Part shown: one piece after another, positions 1 through 10,100 of the stretch
How positions within the stretch are numbered: the stretch's first letter is position 1
Layout of the letters: every line of letters begins with the position of its first letter
Source of the DNA: Acanthococcus lagerstroemiae
Taxonomy: Eukaryota > Arthropoda > Insecta > Hemiptera > Eriococcidae
Assembly: GCA_031841125.1 (NCBI GenBank)
Contig: CM063107.1
Span: forward strand, 24,012,499 to 24,076,498
Length of the DNA stretch: 64,000 nt
Direction of reading: 5' to 3'
Position numbers and translations under genes: made by a program
Notes under the pieces: model-generated
Database searches by the model: none
Seen by the model: only the letters and a program-made list of their open reading frames with translations
Told to the model about the DNA's origin: nothing

Positions 1-2282
1 TTTTCAAAAGGAAATAATTAAACGAATATCTAGCAAATGGAATGGTAGAATGACAAATACAAATACAGTAGAACACAAATTAAAAATTTTACTATAAAAA
101 CGGAAGAGGTGTGACAATATAATTTCTTTCAATGTAATTAAAAAAAAAACTAATGTATGGGTTTCATTGACCACTAATTGTGGACAGGGATATACGGCAC
201 TGGATTTGCTATACACAAAATGAAAACAAATTACATTTTTTCCATGAATTAGGAGCATCGTTCTTCGATAAACCGTTGTGTTCTGAACAAGGATATTATT
301 CACCAAATGAAGGAACAGAACTTTTTCCAGAACGCTGGAGTAATAGAGATGAGAATATCCTACGATGAATGCGAATGATTTGACCTTGCATGAGACGAAA
401 TGTGGCGTAAAAATGTGTACAGAAATAATGAAACTGACAGAACAGAATGCCATTACTCACAATTAACATCGAGTATCTCCGTCAGAGGCGTAGTATTATA
501 TAAAAATGAGCAAACTTGCGAGTGCTACAATTCTGCAAACACGTCACACATATCGTTCCAGATTAAAATAATGTTGTACTTCATGAAGTATATACCTGTA
601 ACATGGCACAAATAAGATTACTATCAGGTTCTGATATATAAAGTAGTTACCGTCTAAATTATAAAGAACGCCACTAAGAACAAAGCAATTAATGCAGATT
701 CTACTTATGTACCAGAGGGTACTCGGGTAACGTATTGTTGCAGAGCGACTACCGACTACGTACTCGGTAGTTGGTTTCACGATACCAATACCAAGTATAC
801 TTGTTCAGGAATCGTTTTATGATTAGCGCTGTATTATGACTCATCTATGGGCTAGCGTTTCATCTTCATCATGTTCCTAGGGTAGGTTAGGTGGTGCAGA
901 GGTGCAGTAGTGATGCCTTATCAGTGATACTTGTAATTGGCGATACCATATCACAAAAATGATTACTTGTTGCTGCAATATCAAGTATACTCGGTATCGT
1001 CCGAGTACTATTCGGTATCGTTTTAAGCGATACGATATCGAATACCACATGAGCATATACTCGTATCGTGCACTGCTCTGGTATGTACACAGAGAAAAGT
1101 TGAACATGAAGACATCCATTCAAGTTAGAGAAGAACAAAATACGCAGTAGCAACTCAACGGCCCTAACAAAAACATTCACTTATTGCGGAGAATTTTCTT
1201 TAAAAAATTATAATTACATAAGGTCTGAGTATAAATTCTCGTACTCACAATAATTTTCGTAGGCCGTTTGTATGCAGCGTGTCTCATTTGTTGGTTACAC
1301 AAGGAACAAACTGTAACTAGATTCCTTCATTAGATATTCTACCATCTTATTGTCAGTCACACTTCCAAGACTGAAAAAACATTCAAGTCATCAAATTTTA
1401 AAAATACTCACTAAGAAACTATGCAGTATAATATCGTGTCTTACAAGATTAACAAAACAAGAAGTTCGTGAACACAGTTCCCGTTTTTTAACTTTGAAGA
1501 ACTAATGAAAAATAATCTGTAAGAATAACTGAACTCACTCACCGAACAATAATTAATAGGTCAACTAATTATGGATTTCCTGGCTCCCAATTTACAGCAA
1601 CGCCAAAGTCAACATCTTAGACCATATAGTATATATGGTCTAAGGTCAACATCAATACAGGATAACAATAAATTATTATCAAATACCAAATAGCAATCAC
1701 TACAATTTTTCTTCTCAGTTTCATCATTTTTTCATAACTCAAAAGTGGATCAAATAATCTATTTTCGTTATATGCTCTCTTTTTTCTGTCAGCCAGTCTG
1801 CTTCTTTCAAATTCCCTACTGAAAGTACAACATTCATTCTATTCCCACATTTCATTATTCCGAGGATGGCTGCACTACATTTTTTAAGAAATTGCGGCCT
1901 CTTGGTATTGTGGCCTCTTGGTATTGCGGTCTCTTGGTATTGCGGTCAACATAGATGGGCCACTTATCGGTATTTTCATGAAACTATTGCAGCGCTCACA
2001 TCTTGCAGTGTCTGGAACCCAGAACTAAATTACATCCATACTGTGCGGGGGGGGGGAGGTAACCGTACTGTATATAATTCTATAGTCTATGCTGTTATCA
2101 AAAGTATTATCAATAGCTAATAGTGATAGGAAAAACACGTCATTTCTATGTAATAAATGAGAAAACAAATATATTTTTGGTAAATACTAAATTTATTGAG
2201 TTTTTTACGTACATAAATATACCACAGATGTACAAGTAGCAATTTGATTGTTCATATCGATCACGTGCATTAAAGATTAAAT
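1..2282. other. Non-coding flank without a recognisable gene
   Basis: No reading frame here looks like a known family. A 149-codon minus-strand frame (4-453) and a 62-codon plus-strand frame (180-368) overlap each other, are biased by AT-rich sequence and match nothing I recognise. Positions about 700-1100 are rich in GATACC/GGTATC and ACTCGG motifs in both orientations, with ends at about 898 and 1080 that weakly resemble hAT termini (CAGAG), but no target duplication is visible. Positions 1617-1645 form a short perfect-looking hairpin around ACCATATAGTATATATGGT. Confidence 0.6.
1892..1946. repeat. 16-bp minisatellite, about 3.5 copies
   Basis: The unit ATTGCGGCCTCTTGGT repeats three times with single-base changes (ATTGTGG, GCGGTCTC) and then a partial copy. 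It has no visible link to a gene. Confidence 0.85.
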
Positions 2283-2989
2283 GAGTATGCTAGTTCCATA
2301 GGTAGACTTCTCCGAATTTAGGGAAATTGAGTTAAGTATCGTTTCGGTTACTGTACAACACTGCCTACAACGTGACGTCATCGATTTTCAAAAAACAACA
2401 ACAGAAGCGCTCCAGTATGCAAACGAAAATTGGTTTAGAATCATAGGTAGACTTATCCTATGGAGAAGTCTGGGTCTGACACGATTATTGTTTTGTTTAC
2501 AAAACTGTGTTTTTGATAATGAATTATTGTCATCGTGTACTAATCTACTAATGTAAAACAATTAGTAGTCTTTTCTTTTCAATTATTGCTCAATTTTTTA
2601 TAACTATATAGCAAAAACTGAATCATGTTGCGTTTTCATTTTTTGTGTATTGATAATAAAAATGTCTCATTTTGAAAGGTGATAACAACTGATAATAAAT
2701 TTCCATGTTATTCCTCTTTTGCAGCCTTTTATAGCAATAATAAACAAAAATTGATAAGCAATTTCAAAACATCGTGTCAAACCCAGACTTCTCCATCTTT
2801 GAACGCCTTTTGAACACGAATCGGAGTACTTGAAAAAATTTTCGACCTATACCTTCAATGTGAGCACAAAAAGTGATCCATCGCACCTATATCCAACCAT
2901 TAAGCCCGAACATTAGCTGAGAAACAGTTTTTTGCGTTTTCCGGAAAACTAGGTTTTTGGAGAAGTCTACCTATGGAACTAGCATACTC
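2283..2989. mobile_element. Non-autonomous DNA transposon (707 bp) with 31-bp terminal inverted repeats
   Basis: The left end starts GAGTATGCTAGTTCC and the right end is its reverse complement; about 31 bases match exactly, through GGTAGACTTCTCC. AAAT flanks both ends (2279-2282 and 2990-2993), which fits a 4-bp target-site duplication. A second, inner inverted pair lies at about 2458-2485 and 2770-2798 (core GGAGAAGTCTGGGT). There is no coding capacity. The superfamily is not assigned. The element ends only 69 bases from the stop codon of the THAP gene. Confidence 0.85.
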
Positions 2990-3058
2990 AAATGCTTGGT
3001 ACAACTGTTAAATAAATAATCAACGCATTACATGAGGACGAAAATAAACTTACGAGAA

Positions 3059-4173
3059 CTAGGATACCAGCTGTTTCGTTTTATAAACTTTCCTCTTCCT
3101 GGCTCTATATTTTTCGTACTTCTTCAGTGCTAGCTTCTTAATGTCGTCGTTTATTACATCTCGCTGATCAGTACCTTTCAATATTTTATTCACATTCTTG
3201 ATCCAAGTGTGAATGTAGAAGTTGGTGAAGATATTCAAGAACAAATTAAATAGCTCATGCTCTGTGCAGGTGAACTTGTTGACCACAAACTCTTTCATTT
3301 TCTGGATAAGATTCCTCTGTACATTATCTCCGGTGCACATGATCGGCAGGAAGTGGTGGGCAATATCATTACACTGGTTGAACAGGGTAACGAATTCTGT
3401 TCCTGGTCTAAGTAATGCCTTCCGTCGGTAATCTCGTGCCTCTATCAACTCCAAATGGGCAGCAGTTCTAGCCTTCAGTTCCTTTGGACAGACAGAACAC
3501 GGGGTCACTACTTTCAGGATTCTTTTGGCCACATATCCGGCGAGGTACGTATGTAATGATAGGACTTCATCCCTTACAGTTCCGGAAAACGTGAAGCCAT
3601 CGTTATTTGGTAATGTATATTCTGAATGTGATGCAGTGGCACATTCATCTGCCGGAAGACACAAAAAGTTTCTCAAACTGTGCAGAGTTCCTTCGCTCTC
3701 ATCTTGCTCACAGTTGAAGCCGGGCGAATGGGGAGAAACAAAATTGTTCACAATTAAACTTTTAAATGAAGCCTTGAAAGCCGCGGAAGAGGGATTGATA
3801 TTCCGGAAGTTGTGGCTTCGTATACTGCCGAAGAAATTTTCGTTCGGATCCTGGTTGAAGTTCCGTGGAGACACAAACTGAAATCCTTCCTTCTTCAATC
3901 GGGACCAAATTACACGCATGCCTCTGATTGTGGACAGCCAGTTGTGAACAGTAGGAGGCACATGTTCTCGACCATTCAATGATACAAAACGAATGCTTTC
4001 CAGAACGGACACAGCTTCTTTCCAGAACTTGTGGTGCGGTGATGAACGCGTTACTGCGCATGGCAAGTCTTTACCATGAGCGGTCTCAACCGCAGTACCA
4101 TTGAAACTGTCGAACAACTTATCAAAAAATAATAAGAAGTTGGCAGTTCCAACAGCTGAGTCCGGGAGTTTCC
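3059..4173 (-). CDS. Exon 14 of the THAP gene: C-terminal catalytic core
   Basis: The exon follows ATTTTATAG and runs 1,115 bases to a TAG stop. It has GTANFLLFFDKLFDSFNG, then NFNQDPNENFFGSIRSHN, whose glutamate (E790) matches the third catalytic residue of P-type transposases. A cysteine pair (VVTPCSVCPKEL) and a basic tail (KKYEKYRARKRKVYKTK) follow, the tail being a plausible nuclear localisation signal. No AATAAA is evident in the 70 bases before the element at 2989. Confidence 0.9.
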
Positions 4174-7100
4174 CTATAAAATACAAAGTTCAATTAGGTC
4201 ACTGTGGGGATACAAAAATGTTTGATAATGGAGGTAAATTTATAACTTCGCTTCAAAGAGTCTTCAGCCTCAAACATGTTCGTTTATTTTTCAAGTTCTC
4301 GAACCTGAAAATGTTCCGAGTACTTCTAGCGTCAGAACCGGGGGTTCTAGTTGAACCAGGGGTTCTAGTTGAACCAGGGGTTCTAGTTGAACCAGGGGTT
4401 CTAGTTGAACCAGGGGTTCTAGTTGAACCAGGGGTTCTAGTTATGTCTTAGGGCATAAATCCAGTAACCCTCACTTCAGCCCCAGGATAATCAAAATGTA
4501 AGTCATCTTGGGGCCGGGCGCTCACAAGCAACTAGCAACTGTGGTGTGATGTAGAAAGATATGACTCTGGGTTCTTAAATCCGACCTCTTGAATTTAAGG
4601 ACACTGTGGGATACCTCTAGATGGCCGATATTCTAATGTCCCTCAGAATACGAGCAGAAAAAGATGGCTCAAGATCCAATGAATCGAGGAAGACCCATCA
4701 AGGTCACAGCAGGTAGCAGCCAACCGCTTTTCTAATCCTTTAAAAAAGCTTATCTGAATTTATTCGGTTTCGATTCACAAATATTTGGCTTCTCTTGGGG
4801 TACGGAGGCAGGATTTGGATCATAGCGGTAGTAATCCACAAAACTGACAAGAGTTTACGTTCGTCAGAATAATTCCTCAGCCAGGTATCCAGACAACAAA
4901 AAATTTTCAAACCTTCCCACGGCTAATACGAATGTGTCCTGAAATTTTCAGTTCAAGGAAGTCAGAGGGGCTGAAATGCACCACTTCTACCCCACCTGAA
5001 ATACCAAAGTGTGCTACAATATAGAATCTTCCTATAGCAATAATCAAAACAAAATATTGTGCGCGCGCAGGATCGATAGAAATTTGCATTCACATTCACT
5101 TTCAACCTCTGAGTATGAAGAATGGAGGGAGACAGGAGGTTGAAACTCGGATATACGGTAGTAAGGGTGTAATACAACATATTTCTAGAGAAAAAGAGCT
5201 CCCAAAAACTTTAGCCTTCCCCTAACAGGGGTACAAACTTCCGCTACAACTTTTAACCTGCTTTTGTAGTGCATAAACGTGTCGTGAAAATTTCAGGTTG
5301 GTAGAATGAGTTATTTTGAACTGATGGTGTTACACATGGACACACAAACAAGAAGACTAACTATCGCATAGTTTCAACGCATCATCACAGTAATGTGCTA
5401 AGTTGGCATAACTTACCATCACTGTGTTTCGCAATGCCTCTCATCACTGCTGAAACACGCTGCGAGAAGACTTGAGCGGCCACGCTTACTTTCATTTTTT
5501 TAATCTTATCCGGGTACACGTGGGCGTCAGTAAGCTTGTTCACCATCCGGAAATCGAAGTCACCAACATCCAACTCGTACAGTTTAATTACATCTGTCCA
5601 AGAGACGATCTGGTCCGCAGAACTCATTTTGGGCCATATAAATTTTGCCTGTGCATCAGTCAAATTATTGCGGATGCACTTCAGTAGATGAGGTGGATCA
5701 AAAAGAGGAATGATCTATAAACAAATGCCCGTACAATGTTAGTATTAATTCATGGAAATAAGGGAGACACATTCACATACACATGTACAATGAATACATT
5801 TACCTCTTCCCCATCTACACTGAAACCCAAGAAGCGGTTCTCTTGCCCCAGACGCGCGAAGTGACCTGCTGTCTCGGCCTTGAGGTACTTAATGGCAGCA
5901 ACGTTAGCAGCTGCCTGGTCGCAGACAGTAGCAATGACACGGAGCCCAATCTGACACAGCTGACGAATAATAACCTTAATCGTTGCAGCTAGCTGCCTTG
6001 AACTCATGCCATTTTCGACAAAATAAAATGCCACTGGTTGCTTCCACTTTCTTTTAATACCTCTGGCCATGAACACCAGAGCATGATCTGCAAAGGCTTT
6101 CTTCCTTCCATCTCCTGTGTCCTGAAAACCTTCGATGAAGTCTTCTTTTTTATTGAATGACAATGCGGGTTCCAGGGACATCTCATCGAAGATGACGCAG
6201 CAGAACCGGTCTAGGGGATCCATTTTCTGAACAGAAGTCTGGAAGCTGATACCTGCACCAAATGGTATCCGGTTCAGTAGCTAAAAAAAATAAAAATAAA
6301 AATTATTAAAGTCAATACCATGAAAGACAGTGTACAAAGTGCGTCAATATACGCGCAATTTTCAAAATAATTACTCTTCTAATACTACAAACATTATAAG
6401 TACAGAAGGACTGTTATCTATACCAGCATCAACGTCTTCCGTGAAGGCAAGGCAAAGGTCTTTCGGAGCAAGCGATAGCCTTTCGGGCTCTGCTTCAACA
6501 ACGTCAGAGCAAAAATTTTATCCTCCAAGGTGAAGCGTCGCCCTCGACTTCTTTTCTTCTGCTCCTTCAGCTGGCAGTCGATGAAATTGAAGGTTACATC
6601 ATTGACTTTCGTTTTCAAGAATTCCTTCGACCGAACAAATTCCTCAGCAAGTTTCAAACGGGTCTTAGTTGCCTCATTCTTCTTATCCAAACGCGCCGCC
6701 AATTTTCGAAGCTTCTTTGAGGTTTTGTAAAATCTCAACGCTCTTGGTGTCAGCTGTCGGGCGCGAGTGGCGTTCACTGCGCTTAGCAAACGCATCTTCT
6801 TTTTTAAATCTGAAATGCAGACAATTTTTTTATATATTCATCTCTTACATAATCCAGCTCGAATGAGAAAAATAATAATTGCATGCCGCAATCGTCTTGC
6901 GCTTCATTATCTTATAAGAAGCAATAATTACGAGAGAGGGGGTGAGTTGAAGAGGAGTATAATCAACTGTGCGGAATGTACCTGCAGGACGTTTCGGAGT
7001 TTCCCAAGTCTGTAGTACACCGCTCAATGAATCTACTGTAGAACCATAAGGAATGATTAATTAGTGAACTGTGTACATTGATTTAATTCATGGAGTCCAT

Positions 7101-10100
7101 GACTAAAATGCAGTGCTACGAATAATTACCTGTCCTACCATCTGTAGCCGAACACGTTGCATCCAAGTCAGCAGTTGTTGGCGTACAAGGACGTCTCTCT
7201 GCAAATAAAAGAATTAAGTACACCATGTAGTGTTTAGTTTCAGTAAATATGTATACAGACAAGGGAGTTAATAAATGACGATCGTAATTATTATTACTAT
7301 TATTATCATCATTACCACCATCAATACTAGGAATGCAGCTGTGAACCATGAAAAAAGTAGGTACAAGAGGACAACGTTCAGCACTGAATTTACATTTCTA
7401 TGCGTCAGAATGGAATAGGAACGTTTAAGTATCACGGGGAACATGGGAATGTGGATCCAACTTTGGCAACCTGAATTGTGAACATTCAATTTCTATTCTC
7501 CATACAATGCTCTAGTCTGGCAGATTTTTAAAAAAGAAATGAGATAGTGTGTTTCAAAAAAACCTGAAGACCTGCTGAGACGCACGTTAAGCAGTAGCAT
7601 GATAAGGAGAGAATAAAAAATGTTAGATATCTGGGAAAGAAATATGTTGGTACATTAGGCTTGCTTCACACGACACCAGTTATCCGATCCGGTGGCCGGG
7701 ACTCGGTTACAATATCTACAGGAGTATATCAGTGCGTTCACACGTGAAACCGGGCCCGGTAACCGAAGGTAGCCGGACAAAATGTTGTGCCGGACCGGCA
7801 CAGGGACGAAATACACAGAATTAAATGCAGCCATTCACATGACACTGAAAACCGGCTACCGATATCTGTAAATTCTTATTTTTCTCAATAATGTCCGATG
7901 AAATTCTTCAAAAATGATCGGAAATGTTTCCTCAATATTTTCAATGACAGTCCTCATAAATTATCTTCGGGAATCAAAGGAATCTTCTTGAAGATTTCTG
8001 ATGAAATTCCATTCAAATAGAGACCTTAAATTATCCATGCAGATATACTTTTTTCACTATTCCACATTTTTCGATGGACCGTCGTTGCGATTGTATATCT
8101 GTGAAATTCTTATCAGCTGTGCTTGCAGACTCAATAATAGAAGAATGAAAAGAAGTGAGCACGTTCATCGGTTGAAACTGAGAGAACAGTGACTTTCCAT
8201 TAGAAGCAGCAGTCTACTTAAGGTCGCTTCATTTAACCAGCATCCGGTAACTTAGAAGTTAGAATATATCCAAATTCTACAGTTGGTTTATACCAGATCG
8301 TTAAATTTAGGGATTTTAGGGTTTAAGTTACCAGTGTACAGCCAGTATAAAGCAGCCTTTACTCGCAGCAGTCATGTCACGTGCACAGCGCAGACATTAC
8401 TAGAGCACCTAGAAACACCCGAGTATCGCAATACGCCATTTTTGGGACTTCCACGCCCGTCGATGCCGAATCCGACTATGCGGAGCGTACCGCGTACTCA
8501 ATTCGGCATCGACGTGCGCGGAAGTTCCAAAAATGGCGTATTGCGATACTCGGGTGTTTCCAGGTGCTCTAACATTACCAGCAGTTCACTTTGAACATTT
8601 ACAAGTACACAAACAGTAATAAAAACGTCTGATGTGAACAAAGCTGACATTTACTGAAAATACGTATCGTCCCATGACATCAGTAATGTGAATAAATAAG
8701 AAACACTTGGTATATTATTTTCTAAAAATTAATACACTTATCCTTATAGGTAGCACTTGGCTGCATTAAGTGACATGTTATCTCCACACACTGTGAGGAA
8801 CACTAATGGGATAGATAGGATCCAACAACTGTTCAAAGAACACAAACAATGCACTGTACCATGCCACTGGGGTAATTAATGTACTTCATATGCCCATAAA
8901 ACAAGAGAAATCCAGCATAGCACCGTGAGGTGAAGGAAGCACATTTGTTATCGGTGTAATGTGAAAATAAGAGGTAGAACACATATTAACATAGGAGAAA
9001 TTTACCTTCCGAGCTGTCTGTCACTGGAGGTGGTGCACTATCCGTGAAGTGTACATTTACAGTTGAATGGTAATCTTCGGAAAAACAATGTAAAATACAT
9101 TAATATAACCGTTGACAGAAATTACATGCATTCCTGAAGCACGCATGAATGAAGTAGAGTTTGCATGAAATGCCCGAGTTGATGGGGACCGGTCACCCGA
9201 CGTATCATGCGGCCAGCGTGGAAGTGAAACGTACCGTTTCAATTCCCCGCTACTCCACATGACGCGACGTTTCACTTCCTCGCTGCCCACAAGGTGCGTC
9301 GGGTGACCGGTCCAAATGCATAATAATTACATTCAATTCACCTGATGCAGTATCAGTAGGTGTTGGAAATAGTACTTCCATTTGTACCTCTTCTTCAATG
9401 ATCAGAAGTTCTTCGTCTGAAATAAATGAATGTAATATTAACAATAATTCAAACTGCATGATGATGGAGCAATCAATCACTGCACTATAATCTTTAGTAC
9501 TCCAGGAGAAGAGCGTTACTCTAACTGAAGCAGAGCTCGTTTTCTTGAAGATTGGCTGAGGAGGTGCTGAACAGAAGTGATAAACAAGTAGCTTGGTTTA
9601 GGTAATCCTGTCTGACGCAGCACCAGTGTGTATACTGGGGGAAGGGGGGGGGGAGACAAAAAGACTTGATGATGCTCCCAAGCTGTCTCCAGGGCCACTA
9701 GAGGGAGATGGACTAAACTAGGGAATACGAGAACACCGTCGCAGCCCTACCTCAGCTACCTCAGAGTACAAGACTGCGACTAAAAAGCACTTAACACAAA
9801 AATAGCATTTAAACAAAATAAGAAAAACAAGGTCTACATGAAACGGCTGCAGCCTGAGGAGTGAAGAACCTGGTTTCAGACATGTAACAAGTGCGAGAAA
9901 AAATTAGGAACGGCTAGGAAACAAGTTTGAAGGAAAGGAAAGAGAACCAAGGAGAATATCAGGGTAATGATCAGATAACACAGAAAAGAAACCGACATTT
10001 ACGAGAGGAATAAGAGCACATCATGAGAGCGCAGTGAACGAGCGAAACATTTAGAGACCGAAAGAAAATGAAGAAGGACATAGGAGTCAACTTTTCAAAA

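Noticed and set aside
4..453. 149-codon minus-strand frame at the left edge
   Set aside because: It is rich in Phe, Leu, Ile and Val from AT-rich sequence, with no motif or homology I recognise.
898..1080. hAT MITE with CAGAG ends
   Set aside because: The inverted ends are only partly alike and no 8-bp duplication flanks them.
4335..4442. Possible CRISPR-like array (regular direct repeats)
   Set aside because: The 18-bp units are contiguous, with no unique spacers, in a eukaryotic intron. The same applies to the 21-bp repeats at 43140.
4101..4451. Plus-strand frame with EPGVLV repeats
   Set aside because: It is an 18-bp minisatellite in an intron of the minus-strand THAP gene, overlapping its exon 14.
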